Shown here piece by piece: positions 1 to 7,117 of a stretch of 13,759 nucleotides of DNA; positions within the stretch are counted from its first letter, which is position 1; each line of letters begins with the position of its first letter. The position numbers were made by a program, and so were the translations under genes. The stretch comes from Minisyncoccota bacterium (GTDB lineage Bacteria > Patescibacteriota > Minisyncoccia > Phycocordibacterales > Phycocordibacteraceae): the NCBI GenBank assembly GCA_018062165.1, contig JAGOSU010000017.1, positions 1 through 13,759 on the forward strand. Direction: 5' to 3'. A model generated the notes under the pieces. It had not been told where the DNA came from and ran no database searches. It saw only the letters and a program-made list of their open reading frames with translations.

Positions 1-849
1 GGTGCCTACTACCGGACCCTTAAGCGTGCCATCTGCCTGCTTAGCAAGCGCAAGTATATAAAGGAGCTGGTCTCCATCAACGCGAGTGCCCTCAGCGTCC
101 GACATAATCAATCGATCGCCATCGCCATCAAAGGCAATGCCGGCTACAGCCTTCGCATCCTTAGTGAGAAGCTGCATGAGTTCCGGGGACGTTGCACCAC
201 AGCCATCGTTGATGTTGATGCCGTTAGGTGCAGTTCCAATTGGAATGACTTCTGCTCCGAGGTCTGAGAAGACGCGAGGGCCTACCTTGAACGCTGCACC
301 GTTGCCACAATCAACGACAAGCTTCATGCCGGAAAGGTCGAGGCCGGAAACGGTAGACTCACAGAACTTCTGGTACACCACGCGGTCCTTGTCCACACGA
401 GTAGCACGCCCAAGGTCTTCAGACTTCACTGTAATTGGGTCTTCAGCAAGGAGTGCTTCAATCTTCTGCTCCATCTCGTCGGAGAGTTTCTCTCCGTTCT
501 TATCAAAAAACTTAATCCCGTTATCGTCGTAGCGATTATGGGAGGCACTAATGACCACGCCGAAATCGCAACCAAAGTGCCCTGCCATGTACGCGATGCC
601 TGGAGTCGGAAGCGGACCGATGAGCATGACATCAACGCCGGCGGCTACAAACCCAGCCTCAAGTGCAGACTCAAACATATAGCCCGACAAACGCGTGTCC
701 TTCCCAATAAGCACACGACCCCCCTTGGGCGCGAGCACGCGTGCAGCAGCATTGGCGAGCCTGAGCGCAAAGTCCGCCGTAAGCGGCGTCTCACCAACGC
801 GTCCTCGTACGCCATCGGTGCCAAAATAGTTTCTGCCGTTCTCAGTCAT
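1..849 (-). CDS. glmM: Phosphoglucosamine mutase GlmM (3' end outside window)
   Basis: Converts glucosamine-6-phosphate to glucosamine-1-phosphate, the step before UDP-GlcNAc synthesis for peptidoglycan and surface glycans; cytosolic. The frame is open from an ATG at 849 to base 1, giving 283 residues of an enzyme normally about 445 long, so the C-terminal third lies beyond the left edge. The N-terminus reads NYFGTDGVRGRVGE, a typical GlmM opening. TRLSGYM near residue 52 is the GlmM form of that loop. The phosphoserine loop is VISASHN at residues 99-105 with Ser103 as the expected phosphorylated serine, and the metal loop DGDGDR is at 241-246 (bases 112-129). PNGININ and the closing VVGT also fit. 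One oddity is that SASHN is followed by Arg106 where the family usually has Pro. It starts 10 bases after the upstream glycosyltransferase stop, with a weak TAGGT-type ribosome site. GlmM is preferred over phosphomannomutase on overall motif match. Confidence 0.95.
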   Translation of the reverse strand, partial: MTENGRNYFGTDGVRGRVGETPLTADFALRLANAAARVLAPKGGRVLIGKDTRLSGYMFESALEAGFVAAGVDVMLIGPLPTPGIAYMAGHFGCDFGVVISASHNRYDDNGIKFFDKNGEKLSDEMEQKIEALLAEDPITVKSEDLGRATRVDKDRVVYQKFCESTVSGLDLSGMKLVVDCGNGAAFKVGPRVFSDLGAEVIPIGTAPNGININDGCGATSPELMQLLTKDAKAVAGIAFDGDGDRLIMSDAEGTRVDGDQLLYILALAKQADGTLKGPVVGT

Positions 850-859
850 ACCTAGAGTA

Positions 860-1996
860 TTACCCGTAAGTCAGTGTGTGAGCAAGGTCCTCGGCAATCC
901 TCGTAGGCAAGTCCCCAATGCCTGCAAGATGTTCCTTGGCCTTCCGCTCTGCATTCATCGCAAATGTCTTTCGAGCCTGATGGTCATTCACGAGTCCTTT
1001 AATATGCGTGGCAAGTGCTGCTGGGTCGCCTACTGGGGCTGAGAGTATATCCTCGTAGCCCACGAGCACGTCCCCTACGATTCCTACATCCGTCGTGATA
1101 ATAGGAACCCCAGCGAGCGCCGCCTCAATCAATGTGCGACCGTAGCCCTCGTACGCACTTGCCTGAATGTAGGCCTGCGCGCTTCGCATCATGCCCCACG
1201 CCTTTCCTTCCTGCCATCCGGCAAACAGCACGCGGCCAGTAAGCCCTAATCGCTTCACAATCCGTTCGAGTCTCCCCCGCTCGCTGCCGTCTCCTACAAT
1301 CACAAGTCCCACCGTCTGGTATTCATAGCCAGCCCGAGCGAGCGCATAGAGGATGTCCTCAATGCGCTTCTCCGGCTCGAGCCTTCCAACCGTAATGAGA
1401 GCAAAACTGAAGCTGTGGGTCGGTAGTGGGGCTGCGGGTGGCAGCTCAGTCCCCGCACCTATGGGTATAACTGTGGGAACCTTGATACGGTTTCCATAGC
1501 GTTCGACGAGGGATTCTTTGATTCTGCCTGAGACTACCCGGATACCATCAGCCTTCGGAAGAACCTGATCGGCCAGGTGTCGGCGGACGCGGTTTAGAAA
1601 TGGAGGAGAGACCTTGGGGGAACGCCAATTCCCACTACGCAAAAACCAAGGGGAAAGAAAATCGGTGTGTACCTGGATGTGGAGCTTCGCACTGGTGCCC
1701 TCGACGCCCTTCATCGCTGCCCAGCCGTGCTCAAACGGGTCCTGTGCCGAAACGATTTCAATACCAAACTTCTGTATAAGCTCACGCGTCTTCCTGGCTA
1801 ACACATTTGCACGCAGCAGACGTGGGACTAACACTCCGTGAAGCGTAAGCGGTCCATCTTCTTCCGTAACAAAGCGGTCTGTTGCGCAAACTATATGGAG
1901 TTCTCCAATTGCGGCGGCATACGCGCGCATGCGGGCACGCACATCGCTCTCTTTGGCAAAGAGCGCGCGGTCATTTGAGACAAACAGAGCTTTCAT
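860..1996 (-). CDS. GT4-family glycosyltransferase
   Basis: A complete GT-B glycosyltransferase of 378 aa that probably transfers a sugar from a nucleotide donor to a surface glycan or lipid acceptor; donor and acceptor cannot be read from sequence. The N-terminal Rossmann half starts MKALFVSNDR and contains the HTDF segment (110-113). The C-terminal donor-binding half starts near VGRLEPEKR (203-211), then VIVGDGSERGRL, and ends in the EX7E motif with Glu283 and Glu291 in YEGYGRTLIEAALAGVP. No signal peptide or membrane helix is evident, so it is likely cytosolic or peripheral. Its ATG overlaps the previous gene's TGA in an ATGA (1993-1996), implying translational coupling. No Shine-Dalgarno sequence is visible before the start, which fits that coupling. 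It is the last of three consecutive GT4 genes and directly precedes glmM. Confidence 0.9.
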   Translation of the reverse strand: MKALFVSNDRALFAKESDVRARMRAYAAAIGELHIVCATDRFVTEEDGPLTLHGVLVPRLLRANVLARKTRELIQKFGIEIVSAQDPFEHGWAAMKGVEGTSAKLHIQVHTDFLSPWFLRSGNWRSPKVSPPFLNRVRRHLADQVLPKADGIRVVSGRIKESLVERYGNRIKVPTVIPIGAGTELPPAAPLPTHSFSFALITVGRLEPEKRIEDILYALARAGYEYQTVGLVIVGDGSERGRLERIVKRLGLTGRVLFAGWQEGKAWGMMRSAQAYIQASAYEGYGRTLIEAALAGVPIITTDVGIVGDVLVGYEDILSAPVGDPAALATHIKGLVNDHQARKTFAMNAERKAKEHLAGIGDLPTRIAEDLAHTLTYG

Positions 1997-3087
1997 GTGA
2001 GAAGCGTGGTCAACTTCTCTATAAGGGTACCAGACCCGAACAGGGTCTCAGCACGCGATTTAGCGGCTCTACCAAGCCGTTCCCTGAGCTCTGGTTCTCC
2101 TGCTAGACGTGCCAGAGCCTCGGCCATCGCCTCAACTGAATCCACAGGGACCAGGAGACCAGTCGTTTCGTTCTCAAGCAGCTCTACGTTTCCACCAGAA
2201 GGTGTAGTGAGTATAGGCATTCCAAGCATCGAAGCTTCGAGCAACACATGTGAGAATCCTTCGTATGCAGTATTGAGCGCGAAGATGTCTGCTGCCTGCA
2301 TTACTGCAAGCGTATCTTCGTGCGACAGTTGCCCAGTGAACGTATAGCCGTTTACGAGTCTCGCCTTAGCGTAGGTCTCAAGTTCCGCGCGTGCCGGGCC
2401 GTCACCCACTATGACAAGCGAGAGCGTTGGCACGGAAGCACGAGCTGCAACAACTGCATCAATGAGACCCGGTATGCCTTTCCAGGGAACGAGGCGACCG
2501 ACAGTAACGACGGTTGGATGTACAAGACCCGCAACAACTTCCGGAACCGAACCAATATCTTCAATCGATACCGCGTTATAAATAACTGAAATCTTTTCTT
2601 CCGGAATCCCCCATGCCACTACAACCTTTTTTAAGTATTCACTCGGCACAATAACGCGAGTAGCAGCACTCGCTACCTTCGTTTGCTGTCGCTGCAAGAA
2701 GCGCACGAAAGAAGAAGGTTGTCGTGTGCGAACAAACTCATCAAGAGTGACGGTGACGCCGGCGCGCTGTCGTCCTTGTTCCCATGCATAGTCCCCGACC
2801 ACTTTTATATAGAAGGGTTTCTTTGCACGTCGTGCGGCATGCATTGCAGGAACACCAACGGAAACCGGATCGAGTGCAAGAATTGCATCAGCGTCCTTTG
2901 CTGCAGCTAGCACTCGTCGATAGTACGCAAGGTGACGGATGAGCTTTGGGAGATGCCGAACCAAAGAAAACTTCACTACCGCAACATCAACACCGTTCTT
3001 GGGGAGTTCTTCTTCAAGAAGTTTGCTGTAGGTAGCGGGACCACCTGGCTCGGGAGGATAGAGCGGCGTAGCAATGACGAGCTTCAT
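1993..3087 (-). CDS. GT4-family glycosyltransferase
   Basis: A full-length GT-B glycosyltransferase of 364 aa. I place the start at the ATG at 3087 because the protein then opens with the usual strand and glycine loop, MKLVIATPLYPPEPGGPATY. The frame is open to a further ATG at 3141, but that would add 18 residues without family character and overlap the preceding gene. The C-terminal half carries VGRLVPWKG (196-204), VIVGDGPARAEL, and the EX7E motif with Glu276 and Glu284 in YEGFSHVLLEASMLGMP. A basic stretch near 41-60 with hydrophobic residues may help membrane association. It starts 4 bases after the preceding GT4 gene and ends in an ATGA overlap with the next. Acceptor and donor are unknown; assembly of the same surface glycan as its neighbours is inference. 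Confidence 0.9.
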   Translation of the reverse strand: MKLVIATPLYPPEPGGPATYSKLLEEELPKNGVDVAVVKFSLVRHLPKLIRHLAYYRRVLAAAKDADAILALDPVSVGVPAMHAARRAKKPFYIKVVGDYAWEQGRQRAGVTVTLDEFVRTRQPSSFVRFLQRQQTKVASAATRVIVPSEYLKKVVVAWGIPEEKISVIYNAVSIEDIGSVPEVVAGLVHPTVVTVGRLVPWKGIPGLIDAVVAARASVPTLSLVIVGDGPARAELETYAKARLVNGYTFTGQLSHEDTLAVMQAADIFALNTAYEGFSHVLLEASMLGMPILTTPSGGNVELLENETTGLLVPVDSVEAMAEALARLAGEPELRERLGRAAKSRAETLFGSGTLIEKLTTLLT

Positions 3088-3091
3088 AGCT

Positions 3092-4297
3092 CTAGTGTAT
3101 CGCGAGCATGCGGCGAAAGAGGTCCTGCATGTTGCGAGCAATGAGCGACCAGTCGTATTTCTCTACTGCCATCCTTCGTGCTGTCGCAGTCACCTTCGCC
3201 ACCTGTTCGGGATTGCTGAGAATCTCCGTGACCGCTGCTGCCACCTGCTGGGGAGCATCAGCATCCACCGCCCACCCAGTCGTCTCCTTCTCCGGATTGC
3301 GCTTTGCGTCAAAGAGGAAGTCAGCGATGCCTCCTTCCTGTGTGGCGATGACCGGAAGCCCTGCGGCCATCGCCTCTACAAAGGAGTTGCCCATTCCCTC
3401 GGAGCGCGAAGGGCGTATAAAAATGTCGCAAGCCGCGAGCGTAGAAGGCATGTCAGCGTGGCTTATCTGTCCCATGAAATGAACGCGAGAGGCCACCTTG
3501 AGGCGATTGGCGAGCACTTTCAACGCATCCTCGTCTGGCCCGATGCCATACACAGCAAACTGTACGTTCTCAGGAAGAGATGGCAGTGCCTCAATGACGG
3601 TATCAACGGCGTTCTTCGGTACGAGGCGCGAGGTCGTGACAAGAAACACATCCCCCGGCTTCTTTCCAATGCGCGCCTTCTCTCGCATCACCGCGTCTTC
3701 AGAAGGCTTCGCTCCAAAGTGCGCAGTATCGACTGCGTTTGGTATGACCGTCCCCTTCCCCTCAAATCCCATGCGCATGCCCCACGCAAGAAGAAAGTTG
3801 GATATCGCCTGAAGATAGTCGGCACTTTTAAACGCATTGCGGAACAAAGGAAAGACCGGCCGCATCATGCGCTCAATTGCTTCGGGCGGGTCCCCTTCCT
3901 GAAGAGTAAGAAGATACGGAACCTTTGGATTGAAGAACTTAAAGATGCCCGCTGGAATGCCGCAGGAATGCGCCATCATTGCCCAGGTGCCGTCGTAACG
4001 ATATATCCTGTTGAGCGACATCGCTTTGAGCGCTGCTGCAATTTGGAAGTAGTGCTTGTTGAGGTGAAGCGGGAAACGTCTCAGGTCACTGATGCTCGGG
4101 TTCTTCGTAACAAACCCTATGCGGTGCACCAGTACGTTCCCCACCTTCTCGACCTCAGGAAGACTTGAGTCAAATCGAAGCGTCACCATATGGAACTCAA
4201 TGTCTTCTATGCGGTCGGTGATTTCTTTGATGGCGACCTCCGCTCCCCCGATGAACCGAGGATAGTAGTTAAGCGAAAAGATAAGAACGCGTTTCAT
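3092..4297 (-). CDS. GT4-family glycosyltransferase
   Basis: A GT-B glycosyltransferase of 401 aa with both halves present. The N-terminal half opens MKRVLIFSLNYYPRFIGGAE and contains VPYLLTLQEGDP (126-137) and the interdomain VIPNAVD (184-190). The donor half has TSRLVPKN (222-229), YGIGPDEDALK, and the EX7E motif with Glu300 and Glu308 in RSEGMGNSFVEAMAAGLPVIA. The final helix (YDWSLIARNMQDLFRRM) folds back as in other GT4 proteins. Its ATG shares ATGA with the stop of the upstream epimerase fusion (4294-4297), so the two are probably translated together. Its N-terminal half resembles segment by segment the C-terminal extension of that upstream protein, suggesting a duplication. Substrate is not predictable. 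A long antisense frame runs under this gene and is treated as a shadow. Confidence 0.9.
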   Translation of the reverse strand: MKRVLIFSLNYYPRFIGGAEVAIKEITDRIEDIEFHMVTLRFDSSLPEVEKVGNVLVHRIGFVTKNPSISDLRRFPLHLNKHYFQIAAALKAMSLNRIYRYDGTWAMMAHSCGIPAGIFKFFNPKVPYLLTLQEGDPPEAIERMMRPVFPLFRNAFKSADYLQAISNFLLAWGMRMGFEGKGTVIPNAVDTAHFGAKPSEDAVMREKARIGKKPGDVFLVTTSRLVPKNAVDTVIEALPSLPENVQFAVYGIGPDEDALKVLANRLKVASRVHFMGQISHADMPSTLAACDIFIRPSRSEGMGNSFVEAMAAGLPVIATQEGGIADFLFDAKRNPEKETTGWAVDADAPQQVAAAVTEILSNPEQVAKVTATARRMAVEKYDWSLIARNMQDLFRRMLAIH

Positions 4298-5718
4298 TTC
4301 GTTTTGAGAAGGATGGTGTTGTAGGCGAAGCGAATCGCGTTGGCAAACGTATCCCCTGTTCCAATCGAGCGGTTGCCTTTCATACGCTTCTCAAGCGAGG
4401 AGACATGCTTACCCTGGAGAGCAGTTGACGCATGCACCTGGTCAGCTCCCCGCATGACAAGACCAAGGAAGAGCTTTGTGTACCAGGTAAGTTTTTGATC
4501 TGCGAGCGTCACGAGAAGTGGTGTCTTCCCACGATGCATAAGGGCAGCAGCTGCTCCATAGCTTGCCATCACCGACCACGCAAAGAGATAGTCATGCTCT
4601 TTCTTGAGCTTTCGAACATAGGCCCCTGAAAGGAACGGAAGAAGGAACTTATCAAACGGCGTACCAGTGCCTGCACGATAGACAGTGACGTTCGGGGCAA
4701 TAGCTTCCTTGGCCTGCGTTTCCTTCAGGTAACGGGTAGTAATGACGTCGAAGGAGAGGTTGGGCATGGAGGCCATAAGCTCACGAAGCGCTGACTCCGC
4801 TGGGCCCTCAATTGGTGCGTAGGTGGTCGAGAACACGAGCACTCGGTTCCCTTTCACTTCTGTAGGGCGTGTCGAAGACGTGAACGCCTGTATATAGTCG
4901 GCAAGACTGCGCTTTGCTTCCCACCCGAGCGCACGAGCACGTACCGTATCTACTTCTGACGTCTGACGATTTCCAGGACGTTCCGGGAGCATAAGCACTT
5001 CAGTTCCGAACATCTCTGCGACTTCCTTAATGCTGTAAGACGCATCGTTACCGAGCCCGAACTCATCCCCTGTCCCCTTCTCTCCGACGAGAATAAGGCC
5101 GTCGACAATATCGTCGACATGCGTGAAGTTGCGTACCTGGGTTCCTGGAGCAACCACGCCAAGCGGACGGCCTGTGAGGTAGCTCTGTCGGAAGATTTCA
5201 ATGACGGTACCAAACGCCCCGGCGCGCTCGCGAGGACCATACACATTATAGAAATACGTGATGGCGTACGGGATGCCGAACCAATCGCCATAATTCTTCA
5301 CCAGCTCAGTGTTGGTGGCCTTGCTCCATGCATACGGACTCTGGTCGCGCCCAAGTCCGCCGTCGGAGAACTTGGTTGAAGAGCCTGCGTACACAATCTT
5401 TGCGCCTCGCCTGCGTACAAACTCAAGGACTGCAAACGTGCCCGCCGTGTTGAGGTCCCACACGGTCTCGACGTCCTCGAAGGACTTCTCGGTACGGGAA
5501 TACTCCCCAAGATGAAAGACCAGATCAGGAGACTCTGGAACAAGGCGCTCAATGTCCTTGGTGTGCCCTTCTCTATACTCGACACCCGAGACATGATTGT
5601 CCCGAGAGCCCGTGAAGTAGTTGTCGAGCGAAATCACCCTATGCCCGGCGCCCTTGAGGCGTTCGCAAAGGTGCGAGCCGATAAAGCCCGCTCCGCCGGT
5701 TACGAGGATGAGAGACAT
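4294..5718 (-). CDS. NAD-dependent sugar epimerase fused to an orphan GT-B N-terminal half
   Basis: The protein has 474 aa from the ATG at 5718. That start begins MSLILVTGGAGFIGSH directly on the Rossmann strand; a frame extension to 5769 overlaps the preceding gene and is rejected. Residues 1 to about 285 form an extended short-chain dehydrogenase/epimerase of the UDP-sugar type: TGGAGFIGSH NAD loop (7-16), GSST (112-115), catalytic Tyr129 and Lys133 in YAWSK, YNVYGPRE, and RNFTHVDDIVDG. It probably interconverts nucleotide sugars for the following glycosyltransferases. From about residue 290 a second unit begins, RVLVFSTTYAPIEGPAES, with DVITTRY, LLVTLADQ and ADQVHASTA. It matches the layout of a GT4 N-terminal Rossmann half, but the protein stops before any donor domain and has no EX7E motif. 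No frameshift remnant is visible: the stop overlaps the next gene in ATGA. Epimerase assignment is strong, exact substrate unknown; the role of the half-GT is open. Confidence 0.85.
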   Translation of the reverse strand: MSLILVTGGAGFIGSHLCERLKGAGHRVISLDNYFTGSRDNHVSGVEYREGHTKDIERLVPESPDLVFHLGEYSRTEKSFEDVETVWDLNTAGTFAVLEFVRRRGAKIVYAGSSTKFSDGGLGRDQSPYAWSKATNTELVKNYGDWFGIPYAITYFYNVYGPRERAGAFGTVIEIFRQSYLTGRPLGVVAPGTQVRNFTHVDDIVDGLILVGEKGTGDEFGLGNDASYSIKEVAEMFGTEVLMLPERPGNRQTSEVDTVRARALGWEAKRSLADYIQAFTSSTRPTEVKGNRVLVFSTTYAPIEGPAESALRELMASMPNLSFDVITTRYLKETQAKEAIAPNVTVYRAGTGTPFDKFLLPFLSGAYVRKLKKEHDYLFAWSVMASYGAAAALMHRGKTPLLVTLADQKLTWYTKLFLGLVMRGADQVHASTALQGKHVSSLEKRMKGNRSIGTGDTFANAIRFAYNTILLKTK

Positions 5719-5722
5719 AGGT

Positions 5723-7117
5723 TCAGCGTACGATGAATGAGGCAACGGAAGCAAGGATACCCTCGACAAGCGTCCCTATGCCCCAGAGCGAGGGGGTGTA
5801 TTCGCCCTTGAGGAATACGTTCCCGGTCTGTGGCAACGCCGCCCCCACCGCTGCAAGCTGTGTTGCTACGGTGGGGGCGTATGAGTCTCCAACATACGAG
5901 GGAACAGTTACCGAGGCTATCGGGACAGGCACGACCTCCTGTACCTTTTCTATACTCGCCCCAGCGACCTCAGGTTGCACCTCGTACGCAACCGCAAGGC
6001 TGCCGTTAGGGAAAAGAAGGGACGGCGCTGTCGAGGTAGGCAGTTCAGTAACAAGCGTGGGCAATAGCACCGACGTGCCAGGCGGAATAACCGTGTCTTC
6101 AGGAAGGACAAATTTCTTCTTGCCTGCCTTGAGCCGCCACGACGAGAGGTCGAGCATGCGGTCGCTTCCATTGGAAAGCACAATCCCACGATCAGAGACC
6201 TCCTCTATCGCAATGTCTGCGGGCGACGCAACAATGATGAGCATGGCGATAGTTGAGCGGTCCTTGGTTTTAGCGCGCACGGTCATGTGATACTCCCCCG
6301 CTTCTCGGTACGCGTAGGTGACCGACCGACCACTCTTTCTTCCTCCGTCACCAAAGTTCCAAGAGACGTCTGCGTCCGGTCGCAATTTCCCCGTGCCGTC
6401 GTAGACGGTGGCCGTATACGGAGTGTCAGCTCCAACGGAAACGATGCGGTCGGGCCCAGGGTCCAAGTAGAGCTTTATAAGTGGACTTGCTGCAGGAGTT
6501 GTTGGAGTCGTCCCTCCTACCGTAACAACAGGATCTGATGGATCTGGTTCCTCTTCGTCAGGTATCGTCTCGACCGGGAGAGAGGCATTCAAGCTGCGTG
6601 GTGTGGGGACGGCGGTAATCCAACCCTCTGCGGAATACTGGGGCGTTTGTTTAGCTTCTCCGGAAGTGTTCTTCCCTTCCGTCCACCCTGAAAGTGAGCT
6701 TACGGAATCTATAAGTTCAGTGCCGTTAAAGAGTTCTATCTTCGCTCCATTGTTTGAAATGCCGTTTCCAAAACTCCCGACCCAATCAGCAGTCAGTCCT
6801 GGTGCAAGCGATGGGCACGCGCCTGAGTTGCGTGCAACAACATAGAAGCCATTGCCGGCTATCCCGGTGTACTTCACGCTCGCATCCTCACCAAGGTCGA
6901 GCGTCTTGGGTGTCGCGCTTCCGGTATTGGTGATGACGATGCTCCAGTTCGAAAGATCAACAACGCTAGAGTCAGAATTGTAGAGCTCAATCCACTCACA
7001 AGTAGCGCCGCCGACATCCGTACCCATCCACGCAATCTCATTCACGCGCACGGCGGCATCCGCAGCTACAGGAAAGAATCCGCAAAGTGCGGCAGTGATA
7101 AGTGCGTATTTATACAT
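5723..7117 (-). CDS. Secreted LTD-PKD-LTD surface protein with C-terminal LPQTG sorting signal
   Basis: The protein has 464 aa and is probably exported and wall-anchored. The ATG at 7117 gives a signal peptide (MYKYALITAALCGFFPVAADAA, cleavage near 21-22). The frame is open to 7219, but that extension lies inside the ATPase gene. A lamin-tail domain spans about 24-170 (VRVNEIAWMGT, CEWIELYN, VDLSNWSI). An acidic, Pro/Thr-rich linker follows at about 180-212, then a PKD-type Ig fold at about 213-285 (VSWNFGDGG, then the YAY...GEYHMTV strand). A second, shorter LTD-like unit covers about 301-378 (LDLSSWRLKAGKKKFVLP). The C-terminus has LPQTG at 428-432, eleven residues, a hydrophobic stretch at 444-463 and a final Arg, the layout of a sortase signal. 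Its start overlaps the ATPase stop by 8 bases, and a strong hairpin lies in the DNA just before the LPQTG codons. The binding target is unknown. Confidence 0.85.
   Translation of the reverse strand: MYKYALITAALCGFFPVAADAAVRVNEIAWMGTDVGGATCEWIELYNSDSSVVDLSNWSIVITNTGSATPKTLDLGEDASVKYTGIAGNGFYVVARNSGACPSLAPGLTADWVGSFGNGISNNGAKIELFNGTELIDSVSSLSGWTEGKNTSGEAKQTPQYSAEGWITAVPTPRSLNASLPVETIPDEEEPDPSDPVVTVGGTTPTTPAASPLIKLYLDPGPDRIVSVGADTPYTATVYDGTGKLRPDADVSWNFGDGGRKSGRSVTYAYREAGEYHMTVRAKTKDRSTIAMLIIVASPADIAIEEVSDRGIVLSNGSDRMLDLSSWRLKAGKKKFVLPEDTVIPPGTSVLLPTLVTELPTSTAPSLLFPNGSLAVAYEVQPEVAGASIEKVQEVVPVPIASVTVPSYVGDSYAPTVATQLAAVGAALPQTGNVFLKGEYTPSLWGIGTLVEGILASVASFIVR
5726..5836 (-). other. C-terminal sortase sorting signal (LPQTG, hydrophobic helix, Arg)
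   Basis: This stretch codes for residues 428-464 of the LTD protein: LPQTG, an 11-residue spacer containing Lys and Glu, a 20-residue hydrophobic segment beginning LWGIGTLVEG, and a terminal Arg. In known sortase substrates the enzyme cuts between Thr and Gly and joins Thr to a wall precursor. The spacer is slightly long and the charged tail is a single residue, so an ordinary C-terminal membrane anchor is the main alternative. No sortase gene is in this window. Confidence 0.6.
5840..5879. repeat. GC-rich inverted repeat (hairpin) inside the LTD gene
   Basis: An 11-base arm, CGCCCCCACCG at 5840-5850, is matched perfectly by its reverse complement at 5869-5879. Inside it a further 4-base pairing (5853-5856 with 5863-5866) leaves a 6-base loop. 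The minus-strand transcript would form a stable stem just before the LPQTG codons. No run of U follows on the transcript, so it does not look like an intrinsic terminator. It encodes an Ala/Val-rich stretch, so codon constraint may explain it. Confidence 0.75.

Noticed and set aside
86..532. Plus-strand open frame of 148 codons at the left edge
   Set aside because: Antisense to glmM, including the DGDGDR and SASHN coding region.
3074..4168. Long plus-strand open frame of 364 codons
   Set aside because: Lies entirely antisense to a clear GT4 gene. Its translation is rich in Arg, His and Cys with no recognisable motif, as expected of a shadow frame.
4294..4297. Possible UGA recoding as in some Patescibacteria
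   Set aside because: UGA ends several genes exactly at ATGA or TGATATG junctions, and no conserved position requires reading through UGA.
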